From the NCBI RefSeq assembly GCF_001006805.1, contig NZ_LN811352.1, positions 714,232 to 778,231 of the forward strand: a stretch of 64,000 nt of DNA. Reading direction: 5' to 3'. The notes under the pieces were generated by a model, which worked only from the letters and a program-made list of their open reading frames with translations, was not told where the DNA came from and did no database searches. Origin of the DNA: Microvirga massiliensis (lineage in GTDB: Bacteria > Pseudomonadota > Alphaproteobacteria > Rhizobiales > Beijerinckiaceae). Of the stretch, positions 25,578-34,489 are shown one piece after another. How positions within the stretch are numbered: position 1 is the first letter of the stretch; the number at the start of each line of letters is the position of its first letter. The position numbers and the translations under genes were made by a program.

Positions 25578-26759
25578 CTACTTCTTCTTTGCACCGCCGA
25601 TTTCTCGGTCCCATCGGTCGAACATTGCGACCAAGGGCTTTGCATCAAGCGGTGGTTCAACGGGGTTGTTGGCGATCAAATCCTGATATTCCGGTCGCCC
25701 AAACCTCTTGATCGTATCCTGACTTTCCTTTGGAGCCATTTCGAGTGGCACATTGTGGATCGCGGGTCCCGGATACATGTAACCGTGATCGTACATGAAG
25801 GCCTGCTGTTCGGGCTTCAGCAAGTATGCGATCAGCTCGACGAGCACATCCACCTTTTCTGGAGGTACGCCTTTCGGGATGGCCATGTAATTGGCGTCGA
25901 CGACCCAGTGGAAGCCCTTGAGGGTAGCAACCTTAAAGTCCTCTGGGACAATGCCGAGGTATCTCGGGTTAATATCCCAGCCGGTCGTTGTTGCAATAAT
26001 GTCCCGTGACCCCTCTCCGAGTTCCTTCATTGTCGCTGTGGTACCGCCAGGGTAATAGTCGATACAACTATCCAGCTCACGCAGATAGGCCCATGTCTTG
26101 TCCCAGCCGTTTATGGGATCCTGGGGATCTTTATCGCCCAGCAGGTAGGGAAGGCCCATCACAAATGTCCGACCTGGTCCCGAGTTGGACGGTCGGGCAT
26201 ACATGAACTTACCCGGGTGCTTCTTGCACCAAGCGAGGAGCCCTTCCGCGGTGTCGGGAAGATCTTTGACCCGATCAGGAGCGTATTCCAGCAACGGGCC
26301 CGACGGATAATAGTCGATCACAAAAGCCTGGCCACGTGCCATTTTTTGCATTGCGTACGCGCCTGGGAGGTAGAGCTTTTCCAGGTCCGGCAGCCTGTCC
26401 TTGTACTTTGGCAGGATTTCAAGCCAGACCTGATCCATTCCTGCGGCCAGAGCATCGTTTCCCGTTAGAACAAAATCGATGTCGACGCGTCCGGCGTCTT
26501 GTTGCGCTTTTAACTTACCGGCTAGTTCCGGAGCGGTCGCTTTCGTGAATACAAACTTGGAGACGAGATCCGGGTGTGCCTTCCGAAAACTCTCAATAGC
26601 CGGCTGGCTGATCTGCAGGTCACCCGCAACGTCAATGACACTGATCGTGAAAGGCTCCTTGGGCTTTGATGCTGGCTGCGCCAGACTGCCCACGGAGGAG
26701 AGCGTCACAGCGACTAGGCCGACGATCAGGCAATTCCACTTTTCGCGAGCTACTTTCAT
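25578..26759 (-). CDS. Extracellular solute-binding protein (spermidine/putrescine/thiamine type)
   Basis: A 393-residue periplasmic binding protein. A signal peptide (CLIVGLVAVTLSSVGSLAQP) is followed by FTISVIDVAGDLQISQPAIE, DIDFVLTGNDALAAGMDQVW, FVIDYYPSGPLLEYAPDRV and WVVDANYMAIPKGVPPEKVD, a two-lobe fold of the type used for spermidine/putrescine, iron or thiamine. It starts 50 bases after the NagB-like gene on the same strand, so they are probably cotranscribed. No permease or ATPase genes are adjacent: it is an orphan, perhaps a remnant of a larger operon. Its codons are less GC-biased than those of its neighbours. Confidence 0.8.
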   Translation of the reverse strand: MKVAREKWNCLIVGLVAVTLSSVGSLAQPASKPKEPFTISVIDVAGDLQISQPAIESFRKAHPDLVSKFVFTKATAPELAGKLKAQQDAGRVDIDFVLTGNDALAAGMDQVWLEILPKYKDRLPDLEKLYLPGAYAMQKMARGQAFVIDYYPSGPLLEYAPDRVKDLPDTAEGLLAWCKKHPGKFMYARPSNSGPGRTFVMGLPYLLGDKDPQDPINGWDKTWAYLRELDSCIDYYPGGTTATMKELGEGSRDIIATTTGWDINPRYLGIVPEDFKVATLKGFHWVVDANYMAIPKGVPPEKVDVLVELIAYLLKPEQQAFMYDHGYMYPGPAIHNVPLEMAPKESQDTIKRFGRPEYQDLIANNPVEPPLDAKPLVAMFDRWDREIGGAKKK

Positions 26760-26809
26760 ATCCCTCTAGCTCCTTCTCCTCGCGCTTTCCCAACGGTCCA
26801 ACGGAACCA

Positions 26810-27577
26810 TCACATGGATTCATCCGCTCCCCAGGCAGCTGAAGAAAGCTGACTGGCAGAGTCCTCATCCAGAAACATGTGACACGCCGGATGCCGCTGG
26901 AGAATCGAGGCCGGGCACATATTGGAGACAGGTCCCTCAACGGCGCATCGAACGGCTTCCGCTTTCCTCGCATCCTGGACGGACAGAACAATCAGCTTGC
27001 TGCGTATCATCTGCCGTACACTCATGGAGACAGCCGTGTCAGGCACCGCCTCGAGCGTCGGGAACCACCCCTCTCCGAATTGTTGCTGGCGACAGCGCTC
27101 ATCGAGTTTGACGATGATGTAAGGAGCATCGGTCTCGAAATCTGCCGGTGGATCATTGAACGCGAGGTGGCCGTTCTCTCCGATTCCAGCAAACATCACA
27201 TCGACCGAGTTTGCCGCGATAAGCCGGTTCATGCGTTCGACTTCCGCGTGCAGGTCGGAAGCATCGCCCTCAATGAAGTGGAATGCACCTAGGTTCGGGA
27301 GTTTTGACGTGAAAAGTTCCCGCAGGTATCGGCGGAAGCTTGCCGGGTGAGTATCGGGCATCCCGATGTACTCGTCCAAGTGAAATCCTGTCACTTTCGA
27401 CCAGTCGATACCTGGCTGCTGGACCAAGGCCTCCAGCATCTCGAACTGACTTGCGCCTGTCGCAACGACGATCGTCGCATGGCTGCTGCCCTGAATGGCG
27501 GCGCGAAGCGCTTCTGCACCAACCAGCGCGGCCGAGTCTCCGAGCACCTTCTTGCTTGGGCACAGGTGAAAGTTCAT
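26810..27577 (-). CDS. nagB: Glucosamine-6-phosphate deaminase-like protein
   Basis: A 255-residue NagB/6-phosphogluconolactonase-fold protein. [20 protein letters not shown] at the phosphate loop, [10 protein letters not shown] with the catalytic Asp68, and [12 protein letters not shown] with the ring-opening His match NagB, which converts glucosamine-6-phosphate to fructose-6-phosphate and ammonia. The start at 27577 gives the normal length (E. coli NagB is 266); the frame remains open upstream but without family sequence. With an orphan binding protein downstream it may belong to an amino-sugar uptake and use cluster; allosteric sites were not checked. Confidence 0.85.
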   Translation of the reverse strand: MNFHLCPSKKVLGDSAALVGAEALRAAIQGSSHATIVVATGASQFEMLEALVQQPGIDWSKVTGFHLDEYIGMPDTHPASFRRYLRELFTSKLPNLGAFHFIEGDASDLHAEVERMNRLIAANSVDVMFAGIGENGHLAFNDPPADFETDAPYIIVKLDERCRQQQFGEGWFPTLEAVPDTAVSMSVRQMIRSKLIVLSVQDARKAEAVRCAVEGPVSNMCPASILQRHPACHMFLDEDSASQLSSAAWGADESM

Positions 27578-27773
27578 GGCGTGTCGGTCCGATTGGATCA
27601 GTTGGACGTGAACCGCGCAAACTCTAGCAGTACCGGACACTCTCGTCGGCAGCAACTGTCTCATGGGACCACTGTCCAGCCTAGGAGCTCTGCTGGTGCC
27701 CCCGGTGCCCCTCAAATGCAGAGTTTCTGGGAAGCGGCAGAATAGCAGGCAGAGGCTAAGTGCTTGAAAAACA

Positions 27774-27824
27774 TGGCGCGCCCGAAAGGGTTCGAATCTC
27801 TGGCCCCCAGATTCGTAGTCTGAT
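27774..27824 (-). other. 3' half of tRNA-Arg(ACG), probable attachment-site remnant
   Basis: The reverse strand from 27824 to 27774 has the anticodon arm CAGA-CTACGAA-TCTG (anticodon ACG), a GGGGGCC variable region, a T-arm with TTCGAAC and the acceptor end CGGGCGCGCCA, like alphaproteobacterial tRNA-Arg(ACG). Everything 5' of the anticodon stem is missing, and the T-stem has a mismatch, so it is not a functional tRNA. Fragments of this kind are created when an element integrates into a tRNA gene. An integrase pseudogene begins about 470 bases away. Confidence 0.75.
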
Positions 27825-28200
27825 TCGGATTGTAATACTTTGAAGTTCGTAGAAAGCTGACCTGACAAAGCTCACATTTTGGGATGCCGTTCGCCAGCCT
27901 AGCTGCATTGGTCTCTGAGTTATTGATGTCATGACTCACTTCAGTGATCCGATATGTAGCCAGCTCTATGATCCGAAGATCCGGAAATTTCGCTGGTTCC
28001 TTGCTTGAGTCTTCCATGATCCGGCAGCACGGGCGCTGAGAGGAGGCCCGTGCAATGCCCGACACCGCTCGCCAGGCCACGACAGTCCAGCCCAATCCGC
28101 AGTCGCCCCATTACATCCCTCAATCAGGGCTGTCGTCACCGCCCCGGCGAGGGCATGAGGCAAGCCCTCCCCCTCCCCGCATCCCGAGCCGGACGGCCAT

Positions 28201-28260
28201 CGCTCGCGATCTGACTCGGCCTGACTCGCTTTCTCCCGATCCGACTCGCCCCGACTCGGT
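28201..28260 (+). repeat. Phased short direct repeats upstream of the integrase
   Basis: C(T/C)GACTCG occurs at 28211, 28221, 28241 and 28251, at exact 10- and 20-base steps, inside a 30-base imperfect tandem duplication (28201-28230 and 28231-28260). Helically phased repeats next to an integrase could be arm-type binding sites; low-complexity expansion is the alternative. Confidence 0.55.
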
Positions 28261-28297
28261 GGCTCGCGGCTCCGCAGGCGATCGCACGGCGGGAACG

Positions 28298-29209
28298 ATG
28301 CCGGCTCGGAGTAACGTGGGTCATGCCCAAATCACGACGGGGACCTCGTCAGACAACGGAAACCGAACTGCCGGTACCGAGCGGCAGTACCGGACCACTT
28401 TCACGCAGCTCGTGAGGCGTTACTTGCGTGATCACGATCTGCAGGAGATCTCGTGCTACGAGGATTTCGGAACCTGGTGGGTCGCCACGATCATGCAGGA
28501 CCTCCGCCCAGCGAGCCGGCGCTTCTACCGCCGAGCCGTTGAGGTCGGACTGCAGGATCGCGCGGATGCTGCTCGATCTCCCATGGAGATGGTCGACATC
28601 ACCCGAGCGATCACGATCGTCCGGAAAGCTCCCCGAGCATCTGCCCAGGCCACACCCGCGCCTGCGACGTCATCCCACAAACTGAAACAGCTGACCGAGG
28701 ACGTGCTGGAACAGCTCGGGCGAGACCTCGCGTGCCGCCGCGGGCGCTATGACGAAGCCCTCATTGCCTATCTGGATGCTGGCATCGCCACCGGCCTGAG
28801 GCCTGGCGAATGGCTCAGGGCGCGGCTGGTGCATCAGCCGGGGCGCGTCGTTCTCGTCGTGCGCAATGGAAAAGCTACCTATTATCGTGCCCACGGCGCC
28901 TATCGGCGGCTGATCTGGACAGATCCCGCGTGCCGCCAAGTCCGGGCCGTCGCGCGATGGCTCGGTATCCTCAGGCAGGCTTGCGCCGACAGTGGGCCTA
29001 AAGGCCGCTTCTAGACTTTCATCGGTGCGCTGGCGGATCGGCTCCGCACTGTTGCGCGCAAGCTTTGGCCCCGCCGACGTCGGCAGCCGACGCTCTACTC
29101 GACCCGGCACACCTTCGCTGCCACGGCAAAGCAAAGCCTCGACCGGACTGAGATCGCGGCCCTGATGGGGCACGCCTCGGATGCCACCGTATCCTCGCAT
29201 TATGTGTGA
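28298..29209 (+). pseudogene. Tyrosine recombinase/integrase with internal amber codon
   Basis: One frame encodes a tyrosine recombinase: a core-binding region (YRTTFTQLVRRYLRDHDLQE, WWVATIMQDLRPASRRFYRR), the first catalytic Arg in IATGLRPGEWLRARL, then TAG at 29012-29014. The same frame continues without shift to LYSTRHTFAATAKQSLDRTE, the Arg/His box II, and LMGHASDATVSSHYV ending in TGA at 29207, which supplies the box-II His and nucleophile Tyr. So a single nonsense codon removes the catalytic end. The start is uncertain (ATG 28298, or ATG 28055 with a low-complexity leader). It lies beside a tRNA-Arg fragment. Confidence 0.82.
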
Positions 29210-29213
29210 AAGT

Positions 29214-29459
29214 CTGGATTTGATCTGTCAGACAGTGTCGGATGAAGTGGCGTCTGATGGGGCGTGTAGCTCGTCAGCTCGGCACCACATTGCAGCATGA
29301 TGGCCCTGGGCTTGGGTCGGGCGAGAGCGGTCAAGCCCCAGAGCCGCCCAGCGGTGCGCCGCAGGCGCAGGGCTTGACGGCGCGAACGAACCCGAAGCCA
29401 CCATCGCTTCGAGCGGAATGCGACTTGCTCTGACGTTGTCCGTCAAATCAAGTCCAGGA
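29214..29459. mobile_element. Short non-coding element with imperfect terminal inverted repeats
   Basis: CTGGATTTGATCTGTCAGAC (from 29214, plus strand) and CTGGACTTGATTTGACGGAC (from 29459, minus strand) are imperfect inverted copies; over 27 bases about 20 match. The 246 bases between them hold no convincing gene. It sits between the integrase stop and the point where the IS481 transposase reading frame breaks, so it may be a MITE-like insertion or an internally deleted IS. No target duplication is visible. Confidence 0.4.
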
Positions 29460-29691
29460 TTCTACAGATGATCGCCTCTTCCGGGACCGACAGCACCGTG
29501 GACTTGGTGTCCTTGGGACCGGTCGGCAGGTCTGCCACCGAGCTGCGTTTCTTCCACTTGGCGACGGTTTTCGGGCTGATGCCGGAGTGCTTCGCCAGAG
29601 ACCTCAGGCTCGCTTGACTATGGTGGATCACCCGACGGACTGCCTCTGTCGTTGTGGCGCTGCCATGGAGAACCTAGCCTACTGTGCATCC
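29460..29691 (-). pseudogene. IS481-family transposase, N-terminal fragment
   Basis: The reverse strand encodes VLHGSATTTEAVRRVIHHSQ, ASLRSLAKHSGISPKTVAKW, KKRSSVADLPTGPKDTKSTV and LSVPEEAII, the helix-turn-helix start of IS481-type transposases. The normal MGQ start is replaced by GTA-GGC-TAG, so even the beginning is mutated, and the DDE catalytic domain is absent after about 70 residues, where the inverted-repeat element begins. Confidence 0.8.
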
Positions 29692-29731
29692 CTCCAGTCA
29701 GGCGATAAGAATGCACCATCAAACCCTGGGA

Positions 29732-30170
29732 TCAGACATCGGCGCCGAAGAAGGTGCCGCCGTGGAAGGTTACGCCGCGGCGCGGCTTGATGGTCCAGGT
29801 GTTCGCGTAATTTCTCGATCGCCTTTGCCAATTCCATCTGCGGCGTCAGCGTCTCGTCCAAACGGGCAGCCCGTTATAGATGCTGTGGACCCGCAGATAG
29901 TCGATGTTGAAGATCGCCCTCGCCGGATCGAGCCTGTCGGCGATGCTGCTGGCATACGTCGCGACGCGCAGGCGCCCGCCCTTCCTCTGCATTGCCGCCT
30001 GCGCCTGCGTTGCACCGGCAACGACACCCGCGCTGAGAGCCACGGCTATGCCAAATTGCGACGAGTAGGTTCAAGATGTCGCGGCGGCTCGCTCCCTGCC
30101 GCAGCACCGTATCGAGCTTCAGCCAGTCGGCAATGCTCAGATTCTCGTATCCGAAGGACGAATACGACAT
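29732..30170 (-). pseudogene. Peptide/dipeptide-binding protein (SBP_bac_5), broken N-terminal part
   Basis: From ATG 30170: MSYSSFGYENLSIADWLKLD, TVLRQGASRRDILNLLVA (a twin-arginine-like leader), then in other frames QRKGGRLRVATYASSIADRL, DPARAIFNIDYLRVHSIYNG, DETLTPQMELAKAIEK and NTWTIKPRRGVTFHGGTFFG. Three frame changes are needed and the gene stops near residue 145, with the remaining three quarters lost. It is homologous to the intact binding protein at 46949-48568, including the GASRRD leader. It lies 40 bases downstream of the flavin oxidoreductase, as if it were once part of that operon. Confidence 0.8.
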
Positions 30171-30209
30171 TCTGTCTTCTGTCCTTTTGCTTGTCGTTGA
30201 ACCGGCCGC

Positions 30210-32264
30210 TCAGAGTTTTGAGCAGAGCCGATAGGCTTCGTAGATGGACGAATAGATGTCCCGGCTCGACACTGCATCGCCGATGCGGTGTAGGAGGAAA
30301 CTGCCCGGCTCGGGAGCGGCGGCTTCCTCACCGCCCACCATGAAGGCGATGTCAGTTATGCCGTCATTGGCGGAGAGATGCCGCAGTTCGTGATAGATGT
30401 CGGCAGCAGGCACCGTGCCATGCTCGACGACGATTTGGCTGGCCTCGAGCCGGCTTTCCGCGCCGGTCAGCTCGTTGCGAAACGTAGCCTGCAAGGTGTT
30501 GCCCCGCCGCTCGACCTTCTCCAACCTGACGTCGACGACCGAGCGGATGCCCAACTTGGCAAAGCGCTTCCTGAAACCCGACTTGTCGATGTAGGACATT
30601 TCGATGGCAAGGGCATCGTCGGGCGTCGCAATGCAAACCGATTTGCCCAGCTGAGCAAGATGCAGCGCGCAGGATGCCGCGGCTTGGCGGCCGGTCCCAT
30701 CGTAGACAAGCACGTCGTTCTTGCCCGGTACCGTGCCGGTCAGCACATCCCAAACGTTGTCGCAAAGCTCCGCGCCTTCCAACCAATCGGTGTCCGGGAT
30801 GCCTCCAGTGGCCACGATCACCAGGTCGGGCATCTCCCCGCGAACGGTTTCGGCCTCCGCATAGCAATTCGTTCGAACATCGACACCAAGCCGCTCGAGT
30901 TCGCTAGCGCGCCAATCGACAATTCCGATAAGGTCCCGACGCTCGGCAGCCGCCGTCGCGACGAGCACTTGCCCGCCCAGCTTGGCTGCAGCTTCGAAAA
31001 GGACGACCGAATGCCCGCGCTCGGCGCACACGCGCGCGGCTTCGAGCCCAGCCGGCCCGCCACCGATCACGACCGCCTTCAGGCTTCGCGAAGCGCGTTC
31101 TACACCATGGCTCAGCATGGTTTCGCGACCGCTTGATGCATTGTGAATGCAATTGACCTTCTTGTAGAGGCAGTAGGAGGCTCCGACACAGGGTCTGATC
31201 CGCTCCTCCTCGCCACGCATGATCTTGTTGACGATATGCGGATCGGCAATATGGGCACGCGTCATGCCGATCAGATCGACGACGCCCTCGCGGATCGTAT
31301 GGCGGGCCGTCGCAACATCGCGGATGCCGCCGGCATGGATCAACGGTAGTTTCGTCTCGCGGCGAAACTGCATCACCTTGCCGAGATACGGCGCGCTCCG
31401 CTGGAACATTCCGGGCATGTTGTCTTCGGCCAAGGCAAGGTCGGTATCCATGCGGCCGTAGATGCAGTTGAAGTAGTCGATATGTCCTTCGCGCTCGAAG
31501 ATGCGGGCGAGCCGCAGGCAATCTTCGAAATCCGAACCATCGGTGACACCTTCGTCGATCACGAAGCGGATGCCGACGACAGCATCGTCCCCGACACGTT
31601 TGCGGATCGCTTCATGAACCAGGAGCCCGAAGCGGGCCCGATTCTCGGGCGTGCCGCCAAAGCCGTCCGTGCGCTTGTTCGTGCGCGGAGACAGAAACTG
31701 GCCGATGAGATGGCCGCCGGTCACGGTTTCGACGCCGTCCAGCCCACCTTGCACGCAGCGCAGGGCGGCATCGGCGTAGTCTCGAACGATACGCGCGATG
31801 TCCGCATCGTCCATCTCCTTAGGGAAATTGCGGTTGCGCGCCTCCCTGACGCGCGAAGGCGCGAGCACCGGAAGCCAGTTCCAGCCATAGGAGGTCGCAC
31901 GCCGGCCGAGATGGGAGACCTGGCACATCACGGCAGCGCCGTGGCCGTGGATCCGCTCGGAAAGCACCGCCAGATGGGGAATGATACGGTCGCTGGATAG
32001 ATCGAGCTGCCCGCCGCCCCAGCTGGAGTCAGGTGAGGTCATCGCCGAGCCGCCGATCATCGTCATCGCGAGGCCGCCACGCGCCTTTTCCTCGTGATAC
32101 CGCTGATAGCGCTCCAGCGGCAGGCCGCCCTCGTCCAGCATCGAGGCGTGGCTGGTGCTGACGATGCGGTTGCGAAACCGGACATTCTTGATTGCGAACG
32201 GCTCAAGCAAAGGGTCGCGTGGTGCAACCGACGGACGATCTGCCATGACGACCGCTGCGCTCAC
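30210..32264 (-). CDS. NADH:flavin oxidoreductase, DgcA/StcD-like N-demethylase
   Basis: A 684-residue two-part flavoenzyme. Residues about 15-370 form an FMN TIM barrel of the Old Yellow Enzyme type (NRIVSTSHASML, HLGRRATSYGWNW, LIHAGGIRDVATA); RPCVGASYCLYKKVNCIHN supplies cysteines for an Fe-S cluster; the C-terminal half has an FAD/NAD fold (AVVIGGGPAGLEAARVCAER). The RPCVGA.YC...CIHN pattern is that of the dimethylglycine (DgcA) and N-methylproline (StcD) demethylases. GTG 32264 follows GGGGAGGG at 7 bases; ATG 32246 is an alternative. It is divergent from a LysR regulator. The N-methyl amino-acid substrate is inferred. Confidence 0.82.
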   Translation of the reverse strand: MSAAVVMADRPSVAPRDPLLEPFAIKNVRFRNRIVSTSHASMLDEGGLPLERYQRYHEEKARGGLAMTMIGGSAMTSPDSSWGGGQLDLSSDRIIPHLAVLSERIHGHGAAVMCQVSHLGRRATSYGWNWLPVLAPSRVREARNRNFPKEMDDADIARIVRDYADAALRCVQGGLDGVETVTGGHLIGQFLSPRTNKRTDGFGGTPENRARFGLLVHEAIRKRVGDDAVVGIRFVIDEGVTDGSDFEDCLRLARIFEREGHIDYFNCIYGRMDTDLALAEDNMPGMFQRSAPYLGKVMQFRRETKLPLIHAGGIRDVATARHTIREGVVDLIGMTRAHIADPHIVNKIMRGEEERIRPCVGASYCLYKKVNCIHNASSGRETMLSHGVERASRSLKAVVIGGGPAGLEAARVCAERGHSVVLFEAAAKLGGQVLVATAAAERRDLIGIVDWRASELERLGVDVRTNCYAEAETVRGEMPDLVIVATGGIPDTDWLEGAELCDNVWDVLTGTVPGKNDVLVYDGTGRQAAASCALHLAQLGKSVCIATPDDALAIEMSYIDKSGFRKRFAKLGIRSVVDVRLEKVERRGNTLQATFRNELTGAESRLEASQIVVEHGTVPAADIYHELRHLSANDGITDIAFMVGGEEAAAPEPGSFLLHRIGDAVSSRDIYSSIYEAYRLCSKL

Positions 32265-32419
32265 CGAATGACCCTCCCCGTGCCGAACCTGATGCAGATG
32301 CTGGCGTCTCTTGCAGGCGGACGCCGGAGCAAGCTCGAAATCGCCATGTGACTGCCGCATCAGCCTGAACAGTGGAGAAGGTTTTGGAATATGGATAGAT
32401 TGAAAAAATCTAGGAGATG

Positions 32420-32436
32420 CATACGCTGAGCGTATG
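32420..32436. promoter_or_regulatory. Palindromic LysR-type operator at the regulator start
   Basis: CATACGCTGAGCGTATG is a perfect palindrome (7-bp arms, 3-base centre) containing T-N11-A, the LysR-family box. Its last three bases are the start codon of the LysR gene, so binding there would allow autorepression and control of the divergent flavin oxidoreductase. Confidence 0.55.
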
Positions 32437-33423
32437 GCTCCTCTGTCCCACCTCGTTCCCTCCGCGCGGGGACTTCTCATCTTCGAGGCTGCGGCGCGTA
32501 CCGGCAGCTTCACGGCCGCGGCCGCAGAATTCAATGTCACCCAGCCTTCCGTTAGCCGCAGCATTGCCGAGCTGGAGGCTGCTATCGGGGCGAAACTGTT
32601 CGAGCGCCGCGCTCGCGGGCTTGATTTGACCGCCGACGGCAGTGATCTCTATTGCGTGGTCAGCGATGCAGTCGGGCGCATCGCGGAAACCGTTCAAGCT
32701 ATTCAGCATCGGCAGAATGCGGCGAGGCCCATCGTCACGCTTTCCGTATCGAGTTCGTTCGTCGCCCATTGGCTGCTGCGGCGCCTTGGCGAATTCAATG
32801 CCGCATTTCCGCAAATCGATATCCGCTTCGACCTGGTTCCAGGGATTTTGCGCGGAATTCCGGACAACGTAGATCTAGCTACACGTATCATTGCCGATGA
32901 TGATCAAAACTATCATCGTTGGTTCTTTGCACCGGAGATTGTTTTTCCTGTCTGCAGCCCTGCTTATCTTAGCGCACGAGGCAAACTGGATCACAAGGGA
33001 GACGGATCGGGACACGTATTCTTATGGCTCACGGATCATGCCATGTACAAATGGGCCAAAGAATGGGGGAATGTCGCCAATCGCAGCACGTCCAAGGGCG
33101 TTTGGCACGAGTTCACGGATTATGCCGTCATCCTTCAAGCCGCCTTGAACGGAGAAGGAATTGCGCTCGGCTGGCTCAGCGTCGTGTCGAGTACCTTGCT
33201 TAAAGGAACATTGGTTCCCGCTTCGGACCTGATCATCCGTACGGGTCAGCATCACAGTCTGATTGCACCCCGATCAAAGCCTCTCAACCCGATCGTTGCA
33301 GAGGTGGCTCTCTGGCTCCAGGCACGGATCGCACAGGAACTCAATGCACTCGACCCAATGATCGGCATGGGACGGCGCTTCGACGACGGTCATTCATCCA
33401 AACCGAATACTGGCTCCGTTTGA
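32434..33423 (+). CDS. LysR family transcriptional regulator (GcvA-like)
   Basis: A 329-residue LysR protein. The winged helix-turn-helix is residues about 8-66 (LLIFEAAARTGSFTAAAAEF, VTQPSVSRSIAELEAAIGAK, LFERRARGLDLT) and the effector domain begins near 95 (VTLSVSSSFVAHWLLRRLGE). SFTAAAAEFNVTQPSVS and the GIALGWLSVV stretch fit the GcvA subgroup. The ribosome site is weak and ATG 32434 lies inside a palindrome; an AGGAG at 32412 is 17 bases away. Divergent from the flavin demethylase, which it probably controls. Confidence 0.88.
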   Translation: MAPLSHLVPSARGLLIFEAAARTGSFTAAAAEFNVTQPSVSRSIAELEAAIGAKLFERRARGLDLTADGSDLYCVVSDAVGRIAETVQAIQHRQNAARPIVTLSVSSSFVAHWLLRRLGEFNAAFPQIDIRFDLVPGILRGIPDNVDLATRIIADDDQNYHRWFFAPEIVFPVCSPAYLSARGKLDHKGDGSGHVFLWLTDHAMYKWAKEWGNVANRSTSKGVWHEFTDYAVILQAALNGEGIALGWLSVVSSTLLKGTLVPASDLIIRTGQHHSLIAPRSKPLNPIVAEVALWLQARIAQELNALDPMIGMGRRFDDGHSSKPNTGSV

Positions 33424-33601
33424 GCCGAACTCAGCGTCGCGCCACGATACGAGACGCGGCGCGTTTCTGCGGTCGCAAGGAAGCCGCTTCGTTTCGCCGG
33501 GAGGAGCCACCATTCCACCCCGACCATTCCGGATCCGTGCTTTCACCGGTCCGGCTTCGCCGACATGCGCTCGGACTGGCTGGCGGCTACGAACAACTCC
33601 G

Positions 33602-34489
33602 TCAGCCGAGCGCCTGACTGGCCAGCGCGATTCGGCGTGGCCCTTCCGGATTCACGGGCTTGAAAGGCGCACGCTTCAATCCCATCGATGTCACTGTGTC
33701 GTGGATCTGCATGCCGCTGGCAACGAGGAAGTTCGTGAAAGCGATGTTGCTCGCCGGCGTGTCTGCGCGCAGGAAGCTCCCGGCATGGGCCTCGACATGT
33801 GGAAGCGAAACGGCGATCGCATCATCTTCCGTCGCAGCGACGACAGGGCCAATCACATGCCCTCGCCCGAATCTGCGACACAGTGCAAAGGCGACAATCT
33901 GATCGTTGCGGACGAGCGCATGGCCTTTCGACTCGGGAGCGAGCCGACGAAAAACGGCAGATCGGTCGTAGCCGTTCGCGGCGTGATCGAGCCTGACGAG
34001 GCTCTCATAGTCGTCAAAACGGACGGGCCGGACGAGACCTTCCACTTTGCAGGAAGGACGATTGCCCGGGGCGATCTGGCCCTGGCATTGCAGAATTTTC
34101 TGCTCGTAGCCATAACCCATGGAGCGGTATAGCCGCCGCGCCGCGCGTGTGGCCGTGAGGCCGAAGGCGGCCGCCCCGTTCAACTCATGCGCCCTTTCCA
34201 TGAGCCAGCGCCCCGCCCCCTGCTCCTGCAGGCGCGGCAAGGTGATGAGCATGCAGATCATGGCGAAATCCGCTCCATAGCGGAGCCACATCACGGTGCC
34301 GACGACACGCTCGATTTCGTCGACTGCTGCGACGCCCCCCCCCAGATCCAGGAGCGTCTGCCAGTCACCTTCGCGATGGGACCACCCCACCGAGACGGAA
34401 AGCGCATGCAATTGTTCGGCGCCGACGTCCCGGATGTCACGCAGCGTGAGCTCGAATGTGTCGAGACGCAGTCGAGCGATCGTCTCCAA
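33602..34489 (-). CDS. Two-domain GNAT family N-acetyltransferase
   Basis: A 295-residue protein: an N-terminal GNAT domain (LHALSVSVGWSHREGDWQTL, FAMICMLITLPRLQEQGAGR with the acetyl-CoA loop Q-x-x-G-x-G/A, then AARRLYRSMGYG) plus a C-terminal second domain (IGPVVAATEDDAIAVSLPHV, AGSFLRADTP) ending RIALASQALG. It is a paralogue of the gene at 43641, which has the same architecture and ends FALASQALG. The start is TTG 34489, 7 bases after GGAGG; the frame is open upstream to 35290 but overlaps argE. It is divergent from the ArgE-like deacetylase. Acceptor substrate unknown. Confidence 0.8.
   Translation of the reverse strand: METIARLRLDTFELTLRDIRDVGAEQLHALSVSVGWSHREGDWQTLLDLGGGVAAVDEIERVVGTVMWLRYGADFAMICMLITLPRLQEQGAGRWLMERAHELNGAAAFGLTATRAARRLYRSMGYGYEQKILQCQGQIAPGNRPSCKVEGLVRPVRFDDYESLVRLDHAANGYDRSAVFRRLAPESKGHALVRNDQIVAFALCRRFGRGHVIGPVVAATEDDAIAVSLPHVEAHAGSFLRADTPASNIAFTNFLVASGMQIHDTVTSMGLKRAPFKPVNPEGPRRIALASQALG

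Noticed and set aside
27774..27824. A functional tRNA-Arg gene
   Set aside because: No acceptor 5' strand, D-arm or upper anticodon stem precedes it, and the T-stem has a mismatch; only the 3' half is present.
28201..28260. A CRISPR array
   Set aside because: Repeats are 8-10 bases at 10-base steps without spacers, and no cas genes occur in the window.
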